A DNA stretch of 64,000 nucleotides from Hirundichthys speculiger (GCA_018398805.1 JAGFBZ010000290.1:248001-312000); one strand, 5' to 3'; positions 29,200 to 46,460 are shown, counted from the stretch's first letter. Translations and numbers: made by a program. The notes: generated by a model not told the origin, from the letters alone.

Positions 29200-30100
29200 T
29201 CAAGAGCATTGCTTTATCAGTAGTGGACACTCAAGCAAGTTCAGCCCAAGGTCAGACTCTCTGAAAAAAAATGTTCAAAACCAAAGAGCTACATCTCAAA
29301 CTCTTCATGGTTCATTGAACATTTGAAATGTTAAGTCCATGACCAGCATGAGTAAAAGAAGTCCAAACAAATGTACAGTGATCCCTTATTTTTCACGGTT
29401 AATAGGGACCGCCCATTACACAGGTTGTATTGTTCGGCTCCCGTTGGTTAACAGAGAATGCAAATCTGTACACGCTGGGCTGCTGTTTATGCTCACTCCA
29501 CTTTTCATCTAACCCCGTTTCCTTCTGCCGTCCCACAACACACACACACACACACACTCCATTACCCATAAGGCCACATCATTACCCATAAGGCTACCTT
29601 CTTAAAGGGGCCAGGCTGGCTCACAGCATTCCTTTCACTGTGAGAGAACACGCACAACATCCTGTGATGTTTCTGCAATTTTTTACATTTTTTAAAATTA
29701 TATTATAAATTTCTGAAAAATCCACAAATAACTAAAACCGCGGAACTTAAACCGTGAATTGGCAAGGGACCACTGTACTTTGCTTGGAAGAGCTGCCATG
29801 AGGAAAACCTTTTCTCTCTACAAAAAACATAGCAGTACAACTTAGTTTTGCAAAACTGCACCTGAATAAAGACTTCTGGAAAAACAGTCTATTGACAGAC
29901 AAAACAAAATTGGAGATGTCTTTAGTTATAATGCACAACACGGGTATTTGGTGAAAACCAGACAAACCATATCAGTGTCAACACTTAATACAAATTGTGA
30001 AGCACGATGGCGGAGGTTGAATGCTGCTCCACCATCGTGCCACTGCTGATAAAGGAACCAGGTACCTTACGGTTGTTGGGCCACAGCCATGTGTTAACAC
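29200..30100 (+). pseudogene. Tc1-like transposase relic (interrupted)
   Basis: Blocks in order: AGCCCAAGGTCAGACTCTCTG, AGAGCTACATCTCAAACTC and AGTCCATGACCAGCATGAG, then after the nested element CTTGGAAGAGCTGCCATGAG, AAGACTTCTGG, TTGGAGATGTCT and ATAATGCACAACAC. Their order and spacing fit the middle of a fish Tc1-like transposase gene, remembered from the family. Many indels and stops make it dead. The catalytic DDE core is only partly present. Confidence 0.6.
29376..29775. mobile_element. Pogo/Tigger-like non-autonomous element nested in a Tc1-like relic
   Basis: Left end CAGTGATCCCTTATTTTTCA, right end TGAATTGGCAAGGGACCACTG-like, so the ends are inverted CAGTG(A/G)TCCCTT. TA flanks both sides (29374-29375 and 29776-29777). 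Deleting the 400 bp and one TA joins AACAAATGTA to CTTTGCTTGGAAG, restoring the Tc1-like order. It contains a short CA run near 29538 and a duplicated CATTACCCATAAGGC near 29561 and 29579. Confidence 0.75.
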
Positions 30101-32012
30101 AAAGATGGGCCTATCATGAGAGAGGCTGTGAATACTGCAATCCCCTTTGACCTCACTCTCTCTGCTTCCTGCAAGTTGTGAACGCACATTAACGGTCACA
30201 TTATCTCTCCTGACCATTTGAACTATGAAGGCCACCACTCTCCAAGCTCCTACTGTAGCATGACAAGCTACCAGAAAAGGCCCCACCTCCCCAAACATTG
30301 CATCTGAAGGAGCCCTCTGGTTGCCATGAGCTGCAACTGAGTGGCCCGCTGACGTTGTGATGTCGCTGCAGAAAGTGCCCCCTGTTCGTGCCCCGACAAC
30401 GTGAACGCCTTCAGGTAAGGAAGACAGCCCAGCTGCTCTTACTGCACCGACACTACATCTACTCTATCTGGCAACCAAACAGAGAGTGAGATAGCTGTTT
30501 ATCTCCAGAACCGGTGGAGGAGCATAATGTCACATCCCTGCCTGAATCATCTGTGCTCATGTGCAGTACATTCTCCTCAGTTGTTTCCAGAATGATTCTC
30601 ATAAGAAGCTTTTGTTTGTGGGCAGAGCTCAGTTTGGTATATTGTTTTGCCAGTTTCCTTTTCTTTTGTGTTGCACGGATTTGACCATCGGTCCTTCTAT
30701 AACTGTGTTTGTTTCTTTTTGCCGTTTTATTTACTGCTGCTGCAGTATATTTATCCAATCAGAGTTTGAATCACTCATTGTGTCATTATCATTAGATCAC
30801 ACTGATGTGTCTTATCACCACAAAAAGCAGCACACATCCTTGTTTCCCGGTTTAATGATCAAAATACGCATGGTGAAACTGGTTTTACATGCATTGTGTG
30901 AGAAACAACAGAACAGCTTAATTTGCTGGTGGTGAGAAACCTTTTTTGGTTAATTTGATTTCTTTTCTCTCTCTTTTCGCCTACTGACCATACATACATA
31001 CACTCCATCTCAGCCATTAGCCTCTAGTGTAATTTGATATTTTTGGTGCCCAGCTGCCCTGGGTGTGCCATTTTTGTAGTCCACACCACATAGCATCACC
31101 ACCACGTGAATTGGGTGTGTTCCACACACACTTTACAAACACACGTTTGTAGTATTCTCCATTGTTCTATAGCACCACAGCGGGTCACAGGCTGGCATGC
31201 TGAGACCATCATCCAGTTTGAGACTGATTGTTCCATTTAGTTGTTGTTTCCTGACCTTCAGGTGGTGCCCCAGTTTTTGAATTTGCTAATTTTTTTAAAG
31301 AAATAATTTCTGTTATTATTACACGTATACACTTATCAACAACTCTTTCATAAATAAACGTGTTAAACAATCCCTTAAAACCCAGCACACTTATTGATTC
31401 GACCATGAATTCCTCTGTCTGCCAAACTGTTCTTGAGTCAAATGTGAGGCCATTTGTCTGACAGCCGAAATTTGGTTGAAATCCCATCATGCAACAAGAT
31501 AAGAGCCAAATCACACCAGCAAATCTACAACATAAGGGCTGCAAAACAAAAGGATCAAAGTGTTGCAATGGTCCTCAACCTGACTGAAATACTGTAGCAG
31601 AACCTTAACTCTGAGAACTTTGCATAAACTTAAACCTACAACCTGAATGAACTGAGTCCAACATTGTAAAGAAGAGTGGGCCACAATTCCTCTACAATAA
31701 TGTAAGAGAATGATTATGTCATACAGAAAATTACCACTTTAAGTTATTTCTCCTAAAGGTGCTCATAAAATCTCTTGAATTAAATAGTTGTACTTGAGTT
31801 TTCAAATACTTGCTTCTGCATTTTGTCTTTTTGTTAAAAAAAATTACAACAATGTCAAAAGTCACCTGTTGTTCACCTGAGGTTCATCGGAGGTTTTAAG
31901 ACCTGGTAGGACCCGATTACTTCAATAATTTCTGATACATAAAATGTTACAATTGAACAAACTAAATAACTTTTTAAATAACTCTTTTGATAGAGTCATG
32001 CAATCTGCCTTA

Positions 32013-36035
<4,023 letters not shown>

Positions 36036-36242
36036 CCCATACACAAGTTCACCGACCATGCCATTCCATATCTTTGTCTCTGGGTCTCTGGCTCCATATT
36101 TCCCATCTGGCACAATGGAGATCTTATACTTGATTCCGATGTGTTTTGCAATCTCTGAAGCCAAGTCTACACAGTATCCCTCATACTGGTCGTTGCCTTC
36201 ATAGAGCTCCCAGTTTTTCTTCAGCATCACATATGGACCCTC
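36036..36242 (-). CDS. gria4: gria4 exon: lobe S1
   Basis: Encodes [39 protein letters not shown] and [30 protein letters not shown] in order (window residues 200-268). YEGYC contains the Tyr that stacks over bound glutamate. [16 protein letters not shown] and [10 protein letters not shown] agree with GRIA4. Length is 207 nt, phase 0 at both ends. The acceptor is TTATAG and the donor [19 protein letters not shown] differs somewhat from the YKKNHEMFEGNDK of mammalian GluA4 as I remember it. Confidence 0.97.
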
Positions 36243-38919
36243 CTATAAAACCAGCATAAGGGGAGAAAAACAACTGTTTGGAGAAAGATGGTGGCAACGG
36301 TCAAGAGGAACCAGCAGAAAAATGAAAATAAAGATGCTTTAATTAGCTAATCAAAAAGACATATCATTGAATCTTGTCTGTACATAATTTTAGGATATTT
36401 ATTTTCCTGTACATGTTGGACCATGAACATTTCACACAAAAACAGTCAGAAAAAAAACTGTCAAAAGAAAACAACCGATCCCTTATTGAGCAAAGAAGGT
36501 GCAGTAAATATCAGGAATCACTTTTAAAAGGCAGCGAATTATGTAAATATTTTAGATCTTGGGTTTCTAACTTTGCAGTGCTGTCTTTTATGCCTTCATT
36601 TGACTACATGACTTCACGGGGATCCTCACCTGACTCAACAAGCAGAGAAAACATAGGTGAAGAAGAAAGAAGGAAACAAAATGAACAGTTGCTGCATTCA
36701 TAATGTGCGGCAAGAGACAGAGAGATTTCTGGGCTTGAAGTAAAAGATTAAATAAAAGGAAAATGCACGTAGAGAAATACATTACTGCATGTAAGAAATC
36801 CATAAATGATCTAGGCAAAAAAAGCAGGGAGTTATGCTATCATGCTTGAGGCTGCTCACACTGTAATCCAACTGAAAGCACGTCTATTAAAATCTTATCA
36901 AGTGATTTTTAATCAAAGAATGATCTCATCTCATTAATTAAACGGGCCCTCATAATATCCAACATTCCAATACCATGAAACAATTCATGAAGATAAATAA
37001 AAACAATAAAAAAGTGAGAACATTCTTCAGATTGAATCCTTCATTTCAAAAAGCACTTCACATTTTAAAACAAACACAGTTTATTCACCAAATATTTTTA
37101 CACTGGCAATTAAGAAAAACGATTACATAAGAAATAACATCTCTCTATAAAGATATGGGTGAAACTGACAGAAGAATCTCCAGTCCAAGAAATGTAATTA
37201 CTTTGAAAGCAAGTCAAGCTCAGACTTGCAGACAAGCAGCATGATTAAAACAACCAACCAGAAACGATTTTCTAAATTATTTTAAAACATTTTAATTTAT
37301 TTTGAGCATTTCCAGTGCTAGACTATTTTTACCTCATGTGAACACAAACACAAAGGACTAAATGTGCATACAATAAAAAAAATTATTGACAAAAATCAAA
37401 ATACTATCATTGTTTTCTGAGAATATGACAAAACACGATATAAGAGAGCTGTTTGCAAGGCCTGAAAATTAGTGGATTAAACTGACAACAACTAGCAGAG
37501 AGCTCATGCTTTTCTCAACTAGATGGTTTGTAGGTTTTAAATATACATTTTTTTTTAAACAAAATTCCTTTGCAATTGCCGCACCCACACAATAACAATG
37601 TAGACTCTGAAATTACATGTCATACACAAATTGTGACAAGTATAAGTTAAAATGACAAAGGAACTCTCCATAGTTCTGAATAACATCACATTCCAGGATA
37701 AAAAAAAGAAACATCCTCATTTCATTTTTTCCTTACATTTTTGTTCATCAGCATAACATCAGTAAGAAAGAGCAGAGAGTTCAGCCATTGCTTTATGCTC
37801 ATCATCACTGCCAACAGCCAACATCAACACCATCATCATTGTCATTAAATAAAAAAAAATGGCCTTTGTGTTTGGTGTCAACACCAAAGGAAACATTAAA
37901 AAAAAAAATGAATAAAACATTTCCAAAAAGTCATAATAAGACACATTAGCAGTTCCTGGGGCTCATCCTATCGACTCAACAGGAATCATAATGTTAATGA
38001 AGAAAAAGATAGTTTCAAGTTAATTCCATCTAAAGCTGAACAGTGCCATCAACACTGGGACACAGAGTAAAATTGATAGTCTAGTCTTAAAAGATATGTG
38101 GGTGGGGTGGGGGGGGGGGATGCATTAGTCTTCAATGTGCTTGCAATGTCCTTGTTGCATCATGGCACAGATGTCAAAGGACAAACATCGTTTAAGTAAC
38201 TGATTGAACACAGGTTGTTCTTATCTAATGTACCAGATTGCAAGGTGACAAACAAAATTAGTTTTTCATGCACTTACTGTACGGCACAATAGATATGTCA
38301 CCAAAAGCCCTGATTTTAGTTAATAAGAAAGTGATTTTGCATGTTGCAGCACATCCCGATGTCATCTGGCAAGAGATGGTATTGCGGTATAGTTAGGACA
38401 CGTCACCAGTCCACCACTGACAACAACGAGGCACACAACATTGGTGCGCACACTTTAATAACATGCTTCTCTGTATCTAATAATTATAATGAAATAATGG
38501 CTCTGTCTTTACCATTCTATTGCACTGGATTAACAAATGGCACTGTGGCATAGCATTACTCTAAATGGTGCTGTCTAATTCATTTATTGTGACTTTATAT
38601 TAGTCTGTTCAGCTTTTCCATATGATAAACAGGGACATATTTCCCAATAAAATCATCGTTACAAATGCAAATGTTTCTAGTGAATTAAATTAAGAAGGGA
38701 TTTTCATTTGATAAGGTGCAGGTGTTCCGGGAAATATGGGGGCGCTGGGAAATTTGGGGACACTTCCATATTTGGCAGAAGGGGGCGCGGCCTGAAGCGC
38801 CGCAGAAAGCCGGCCACGGGCAGTCGGGGCCCCATTAGGGGGGGTTTCCAAAACATGTCGCTGCAGTGTATGGAGGTTTCAGGTTTGTGTCATTGTTATG
38901 GATCGATATTGGCCGGCTT

Positions 38920-39657
38920 TAAGCCGGGCATACACTGTGTGACTGTCGGCTCGTTTTGAGCCGATTTTCCAGTCGTGCGACTATTTTTTGGATCGGGCCG
39001 AATTTCGACCCTATCGTGGGTCGTGCTTCGTGCAGTATACGTGGGGTAACGACGAGAGATTAAACACCTCCCGACGAGCTCCCGATCACAAATCGTGTGC
39101 TCGCAAGGAAATCAAACTTGTTTGAAATCCTGGTCGCTCCTCGTGAAGGTATCGCACAGTAGAAGCAGTAGGTGCGTTTGAGATGAACTGCGGCTCGCCT
39201 GGCGAGTAGACGAGATCAGGCGGCCGCAGCAGGAGGTGGAGAACAAAAAAGCTGCAGTCAAGTCGGACAGTTTCCAGCATACAGGAGGAGACACTTACTT
39301 TCTGTTAGGTCACCTGTATGTAGTTTACAGACCACGTTCTTAGATAAAAGTGTCCTCGATCGCTGATTGAAGTTAAAATAAAAGTGATCCTCCTGTTGCA
39401 TGAACGTGTTCTTATCTGCATTGTGCGCCGACCGCCGGTGATCGATTCTGCGCAGGCCTGGCTCATTTCGAACGCACCCTTAGGTGCGTTATGAACGTAT
39501 AGTGTAAGCAGTCACGTCGCATCAGAGCATCGGGCCCTACAGTGTGAGAGCATTACTCGTGGGCTGTGAACTTTTGAACTCAGCGATCTAGTCGTGCAGT
39601 TTGAGATAGGGCTGAATCAAACGATTTAAAATATCGCACAATGTATGCCCAGCCTTA
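38920..39657. mobile_element. DNA element with TAAGSCKGGGCATACA ends, inside the foldback
   Basis: Left end TAAGCCGGGCATACACTGTG; right end, read inward, TAAGGCTGGGCATACATTGT. The 738 bp interior has GTCGTGCGACT/AGTCGTGCAG-like sub-terminal motifs and no transposase frame. It is absent from the matching place in the right arm, where the terminal repeat meets the satellite directly at about 43023. Flanks give no clean target duplication, so the superfamily is open. Confidence 0.6.
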
Positions 39658-41004
39658 GTGTCTTTCATAAGTAGGGACCAAAAATCCCGGGATATTTGGA
39701 ACCCGGGATATTTGGGTCCCCCGGTTAGAACTAACATTCTCTTCTCAAAATCACGTTTTTACTGCTTACCTGACAATTTTGGGACATCAACAGAACATTT
39801 TGAGTCGCGTTCAAAGGTTTGCATCAAACATGCTGTCATATTTCATCACTTTATTGTCTTTCATAAGTGGGGACCAAAAAATCCCAGGAAATTTGGGTCC
39901 CCCCCATTAGAACTAACATTCTCTTCTCAAAATCACGTTTTTTACTGCTTACCTGACATTTTTGAGACATCAACAGAACATTTGAGTCGCGTTCAAAGAC
40001 TTGCATCCAAAAAGATGTCATATTTCATCACTTTATTGTCTTTCATAAGGGGGGGACCAAAAATCCCGGGATATTTGGGAAACCCGGGATATTTGGGTCC
40101 CCCCATTAGAACTAACATTCTCTCCTCAAAATCACGTTTTTACTGCTTACCTGACATTTTTGAGACATCAACAGAACATTTGAGTCGCGTTCAAAGACTT
40201 GCATCCAACATGATGTCATATTTCATCGCTTTAGTGTCTTTCATATGGGGGGACCAAAAAATCCCGGGATATTTGGGTCCCCCATTAAAAACTAACATTC
40301 TCTTCTCAAAATCACGTTTTTACTGCTTACCTGACATTTTTGAGACATCAACAGAACATTTGAGTCGCGTTCAAAGGTTTGCATCCAACATGCTGTCATA
40401 TTTCATCACTTTATTGTCTTTCATAAATGGGGACCAAAAATCCCGGGATATTTGGAACCCGGGATATTTGGGTCCCCCCATTAGAACTAACATTCTTCTT
40501 TCAAAAATCACGTTTTTACTGCTTACCTGACATTTTTGAGACATCAACAGAACATTTTGAGTCGCGTTCAAAGGTTTGCAGCAAACATGCTCTCATGTTT
40601 CATCACTTTATTGTCTTTCATAATGGGGGGACCAAAAATCCCGGGATATTTGGGTCCCCCCCATTAGAACTAACATTCTCTTCTCAAAATCACGTTTTTA
40701 CTGCTTACCTGACATTTTTGAGACATCAACAGAACATTTGAGTCGCGTTCAAAGGTTTGCATCCAACATGCTGTCATATTTCATCGCTTTATTGTCTTTC
40801 ATAAGGGGGGACCAAAAATCCCGGGATATTTGGGCCCCCCCCCATTAGAACTAACATTCTCTTCTCAAAATCACGTTTTTACTGCTTACCTGACATTTTT
40901 GAGACATCAACAGAACATTTTGAGTCGCGTTCAAAGGTTTGCATCAAACATGCTCTCATGTTTCATCACTTTATTGTCTTTCATAAGGGGGGACCAAAAA
41001 TCCC
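39658..41004 (+). repeat. Satellite array, forward half (about 7.5 units)
   Basis: GTCTTTCATA landmarks fall at 39659, 39856, 40038, 40236, 40416, 40613, 40794 and 40976: spacings 197, 182, 198, 180, 197, 181, 182. Short and long units differ by about 16 bp, caused by one extra GGAACCCGGGATATTT segment. Each unit carries the block CATCAACAGAACATTTGAGT, the block ACGTTTTTACTGCTTACC and a near-palindrome around ATCCCGGGAT. Confidence 0.9.
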
Positions 41005-43022
41005 GGGATATTTGGTCCCCCCTTATGAAAGACAAAGCGATGAAATATGACATCTTTTTGGATGCAAACCTTTGAACGTGACTCAAATGTTCTGTTGATG
41101 TCTCAAAAATGTCAGGTAAGCAGTTAAAAACGTTGATTTTGAGAAGAGAATGTTAGTTCTAATGGCGGGACCCAAAAATATCCCGGGTTCCAAATATCCC
41201 GGGATTTTTGGTCCCCACTTATGAAAGACAATAAAGTGATGAAATATGACAGCATGTTGGATGCAAAACCTTTGAACGCGACTCAAATGTTCTGTTGATG
41301 TCTCAAAAAAAAGTCAGGTAAGCAGTAAAAACGTGATTTTGAGAAGAGAATGTTAGTTCTAATGGGGGACCCAAATATCCCGGGATTTTTGGTCCCCCCT
41401 TATGAAAGACAATAAAGTGATGAAATATGACATCATGTTGGATGCAAACCTTTGAACGCGACTCAAATGTCTGTTGATGTCTCAAAAATGTCAGGTAAGC
41501 AGTAAAAACGTGATTTTGAGAAGAGAATGTTAGTTCTAATGGGGGACCCAAATATCCCGGGATTTTTGGTCCCCCCTTATGAAAGACAATAAAGTGATGA
41601 AATATATGACATCTTTTTGGATGCAAACCTTTGAACGCGACTCAAATGTTCTGTTGATGTCTCAAAAATGTCAGGTAAGCAGTAAAAAACGTGATTTTGA
41701 GAAGAGAATGTTAGTTCTAATGGGGGGGACCCAAATATCCCGGGTTCCAAATTTCCCGGGATTTTTGGTCCCCCCTTATGAAAGACAATAAAGTGATGAA
41801 ATATGACATCTTTTTGGATGCAAGTCTTTGAACGCGACTCAAATGTTCTGTTGATGTCTCAAAAATGTCAGGTAAGCAGTAAAAACGTGATTTTGAGAAG
41901 AGAATGTTAGTTCTAATGGCGGGACCCAAATATCCCGGGTTCCAAATATTCCCGGGGATTTTTGGTCCCCACTTATGAAAGACAATAAAGTGATGAAATA
42001 TGACAGCATGTTGGTTGCAAACCTTTGAACGCGACTCAAATGTTCTGTTGATGTCTCAAAAAATGTCAGGTAAGCAGTAAAAAAAACGTGATTTTGAGAA
42101 GAGAATGTTAGTTCTAATGGGGGACCCAAATATCCCGGGATTTTTGGTCCCCCCTTATGAAAGACAATAAAGTGATTTGAAATATGACATCTTTTTGGAT
42201 GCAAACCTTTGAACGCGGACTCAAATGTTCTGTTGATGTCTCAAAAATGTCAGGTAAGCAGTAAAAAAAAACGTGATTTTGAGAAGAGAAATGTTAGTTC
42301 TAATGGGGGGGGACCCCAAAATATCCCGGGTTCCAAATATCCCGGGATTTTTGGTCCCCCCATATGAAAGACAATAAAAGCGATGAAATATGACAGCATG
42401 TTGGATGCAAACCTTTGAACGCGACTCAAATGTTCTGTTGATGTCTCAAAAATGTCAGGTAAGCAGTAAAAACGTGATTTTGAGAAGAGAATGTTAGTTC
42501 TAATGGGGGGACCCAAATATCCCGGGTTCCAAATTTCCCGGGATATTTGGTCCCCCCTTATGAAAGACAATAAAATGATGAAATGAATTGACATCTTTTT
42601 GGATGCAAGTCTTTGAACGCGACTCAAATGTTCTGTTGATGTCTCAAAAATGTCAGGTAAGCAGTAAAAACGTGATTTTGAGAAGAGAATGTTAGTTCTA
42701 ATGGGGGGACCCAAATATCCCGGGATTTTTTTGGTCCCCCCATATGAAAGACAATTAAGTGATGAAATATGACAGCATGTTGGATGCAAGTCTTTGAACG
42801 CGACTCAAATGTTCTGTTGATGTCTCAAAAATGTCAGGTAAGCAGTAAAAAAAAAAGTGATTTTGAGAAGAGAATGTTAGTTCTAATGGCGGGACCCAAA
42901 TATCCCGGGATTTTTCTGGTCCCCCCTTATGAAAGACAATAAAGTGATGAAATATGACATCTTTTTGGATGCAAACCTTTGAACGCGACTCAAATGTTCT
43001 GTTGATGTCTCAAAAATGTCAG
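41005..43022 (-). repeat. Satellite array, inverted half (about 10.5 units)
   Basis: The same unit as 39658-41004 on the opposite strand. Landmarks (end of TATGAAAGAC) fall at 41033, 41229, 41410, 41587, 41786, 41983, 42165, 42372, 42568, 42752 and 42937. Spacings are 177-207, again mixing short and long units. The order of short and long units does not mirror the forward half beyond the first two, so the halves have partly diverged in copy number. Confidence 0.9.
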
Positions 43023-44639
43023 GTAAGCACAACCTGAAACCTCCATAGACACTGCAGCGACATGTTTGGAACCCCCCTAATGGGGCCCCGACTGCCCGTG
43101 GCCGGCTTTCTGCGGCGCTTCAGGCCGCGCCCCCTTCTGCCAAATATGGAAGTGACCCCGGAAGTGTCCCCAAATTTCCCGGCGCCCCCATATTTCCCGG
43201 AACACAGGCAGAGTCCCTGAGCACATCGCCAGTCCATGAAAGGATGACCCAGGCACACACACACACAAAAAAACGAACAAAAAAACAAAACAAAACAAAA
43301 CAAACAACAACAAAAAAAAACAAAACAAGGCAAACCGCTATTGGAACTCACACTTACTACTATGGTAAATTTCAAATCGCAGTTCAATTGTAGCTTCTTC
43401 TATTCAATTAAGTCAATGAAATAATCATGATGTTTTTCGATTGAAGGTTGATTTTAGATTAAAAATCTAGTTTATACTCAGTCTTACTTAGATATTGTAA
43501 TCACTAGGTGGTTAAAAATACTATCGGGATATATGTTATTTCTTTTTTTTTTTATATGTTATTATTATATGTTATTTTTATATGTTATTTCTTCCATGAC
43601 AGTTTGTATGTTTTTTCCATGCTTGTGCAGGTTTTCTCCTGCTACTCTGGCTTCCTCTTACTATCGAAAAACATATCAGGTTAATCTGTGATTCTCAACT
43701 GCTCGTTGGAGTGATTGTGCGTATGAAAGGTTTTTCGTCAATATGTAACTCTAAAAATGGAGTGGCGACCCGTTGATTCATTGTGAACCAGTTTGAATTA
43801 GTTTGTTTAGTTTCCCATAAAAAAACATACCAACATCTTTGCCAATAAAAGCGTTGCTATGAACAAAGGGGCTTCTATTCAATTTAACTAAAACATGATT
43901 TTAATTTGATAAAGTGCAGCGTGTTGCAACAACCTAATGTAGTAATTTCTGCTAGGTGTCACATACACTTCCTGTCATGGCCTGGGTCGGTCATGGCAGC
44001 TCTCTGTCTGTTTGTCCTGGACTTGAATTAAGTTTATATTTTTGGATTTTGGATTTTGTGTTTTGGAAAAAAAAACCCTTTTGTTTTTGCACTCCTGCTC
44101 CTGAGTCCTCCATTCTGCCTCAGATCATGACATCTAATCGAATCATCTAATCAATGGCAGAAGCTAATCGTTGACATGGTCAAGACAACCTTCTACAGTT
44201 CAAACCAAGCGTCAGAATGAGGAAGAAAGGCAATTTAAAATACTTTGAATGGTTGTTGGAACCTAACTGGGTGGTCTAAGTATTTCAAAAGCTGTTGTTC
44301 TACTGGGATTTTTAACAGTATTAGATTACAATTATCTCTATGGTTTATAGAAAATAGTCCAAAAACGAGAGACACTTTTGTGGGTAAAAGTAGGAGAATG
44401 GCCTGGGTGCATGAGATGACAGAAAGGCAACAATTATTTAAATAATCACTTGTTACTGTACAACCGACACATGCAAAATATCTCTGAATCTCTGACAACA
44501 TTTTGAACTTTGAAGCAGCTGGGCTATAGCAGCAGAAAACCACAACAGAATTTACTCCTCTCAGAGATGAAAAGGAATAAGAGGCTAGAATTCACACAGG
44601 CTCACCAAAAGTGGGTTGATAAGTCCTGATTTTTACTGC

Positions 44640-45160
44640 AACATTTAGTGTCCACAACATCAACCTATAAACCTATCCTGCCTTGTATCAACAGTTCAGA
44701 CTGGTGGTGTTCTCAACACACTTAGCCCAACCTAAGTTTCATTTAAAATACTGAGTTTATCTGAGTGAGCTGACCATGTTTAATCACGACAGCATACCCA
44801 TCTTTTGATGGCCACTTCAACCATGACACACTCCATGGCACAAAGCTCAAATCATCTCAAATTATTTTCTTGACTTGTTTCTTGATGATAAGGAGGTCAC
44901 TGTAGGCAAATGGCCTTCACAGTAATAAGATCTTAATTCAACAGAGGACCTTTGGGATATGGTGGAATGGGAGATGTACAAGGACATGTAGCTGACAAAT
45001 CTAGAGCAACTCAATGATGCTATTATGTCAGTATTGGTCAAGAAATGTTTCTAGTACTTTTTTGAATTAATGCTGTGGAGAATAAAGGCAGTATTACAGG
45101 CCAAAAGGGTTCAACCTAGTTCTAGCAAGGTGTACCAACTAAAATGGCCAGTGAGTCCAT
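44640..45160 (+). pseudogene. Tc1-like transposase pseudogene (3' half)
   Basis: Recognisable blocks in order: CCTGCCTTGTATCAACAGTT, CCCATCTTTTGATGGCCACT, CACAAAGCTCAAATCATCTC, GACCTTTGGGATATGGTGGA, GACAAATCTAGAGCAACTC and CTAGCAAGGTGTACCAACT. Translated pieces such as DLNSTEDLWDMVEWEM match the DLNPIEHLWD..ER region that carries a catalytic acidic residue in Tc1-like enzymes, from memory. Stops and indels are frequent, for example after the CCTTCACAGTAATAAGA block. The last ~30 bases look like the element's own end. Confidence 0.75.
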
Positions 45161-46411
45161 GTTTGTAATTCTAAAAAATGTCAAATAGTTTTCAGTCAAG
45201 GCAAAGAGTGAACACCATTCTGGATTTTAATTTTGAGACACAGAAAAATCTTACTAATAATAATGAAGATTAGAAATGAATACTGAAAAAAAGCCTGGCA
45301 CATTGTGATTTAATTGGTTTAAGGGTTCTGCCTCTATTTGACGAAATATGGTGTGTAATGTTTCTGGGATAAAAGCATCTTTGGATGTTGTTCAGTGTTG
45401 CTTCATGAGTCAGGACATGATGAGAAATGATAGGTGAGAGGAGGTGAAAAAACAGACAAGAGTATCACCAAATGTCAGGATGTTGAAAACAATGAAAAGG
45501 GTTGATGGGTGAACTGCTTATATGAAACTATTGAAGAAAGAAGAAAGAGATAATTAGATTACAAACTGAGAAGGCTACAGGGAATGTAGAAGATGGATTT
45601 AAACAAAAGGGGAAAGTGTGAGTGAGAGCTTAGGGTAAATAATGAACATAATGAAAAGAAAATGGAGAGGGTAAGTGAAAGAGAGAATGGGTTGAGAAAA
45701 AGAGAAAATTGGTGGATAATGCAGGGAGACAAGCTTTGTAGGAGCAAATGGAAGGGACTGATAAGACATGAAACAATTTACGCTGAAGCCAAAAAGACAG
45801 ACAGGACTTGCTATGCGAGCCAGTTGGCCAGCGTGTGAAACAGACAGACACCCAGCTGGGCAGTCACCTCAGTGTCCAGTCATTCATTCAACCTGCCAAC
45901 AGGAGGCTCAGTCAATAATGCATTTAAAAAGCCAGATAGTCACGTAGAAGTTAAACAGTCACAAGACATTTGATCAGCCTTTGGAAACATCGGTACACAT
46001 AACTAGGAAAGCAAGCCAGGCAGCCATAGTCTGTTTCAAATAGCCAGTTGTTCAATTACTCTACTTATTGGGAAGTTACTGTAATTATGGCTCATAATCT
46101 TCACATGTTTGGCCAGTGAATGAATGTTGTTATCTCTCTGTTATTAAGCCATGAAGAGAGCAAAGCAGTTCAGCAGATAGACAGACGAGACTGGGAAGTC
46201 AAACTGGCAAACCTTTTAAAAATGTTGATTGTTGTTTTGTTTACTGGTTTGTCTCTCTCCAAATCAGTAATACAGATGGCTAGTTTGTTGAGTCAGGTTT
46301 TGGTTCTGGTTGATGGATGAACCAGTTATATTCAACATAACTGACTAATGGGAAACAAAAGATGTTTCTCTTAAACCATTGCTGAAGTCTTTCCTCCTTG
46401 GCATTTTGTTT

Positions 46412-46445
<34 letters not shown>

Positions 46446-46460
46446 ACACGCACACACACA
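46412..46460. repeat. CA microsatellite
   Basis: CA alternation with a GTGCG interruption at 46438-46442. Confidence 0.9.

Larger units (their letters stand above)
38722..43205. mobile_element. Giant satellite-bearing foldback element (4.5 kb)
   Basis: The ends are inverted copies beginning TGTTCCGGGAAATATGGGGG, flanked by CAGG on both sides, a possible 4 bp target duplication. Terminal inverted repeats run about 165-180 bp (38722-38886 and 43027-43205); the right one has an extra ~13 bp near 43155. Inside, satellite units run plus-strand from 39658 to 41004 and minus-strand from 41005 to 43022. The switch point is a perfect inverted repeat centred on CCCGGG at 41002-41007. A 738 bp sequence (38920-39657) sits in the left arm only and looks like a later insertion. 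No transposase is encoded; the long open frames just follow the repeat. Confidence 0.85.

Noticed and set aside
39658..40530. A 290-codon open frame with repeated protein-like segments
   Set aside because: It simply follows the 180-197 bp satellite; similar frames occur on the other strand in the inverted half. Unit lengths are often not multiples of three and no known domain appears.
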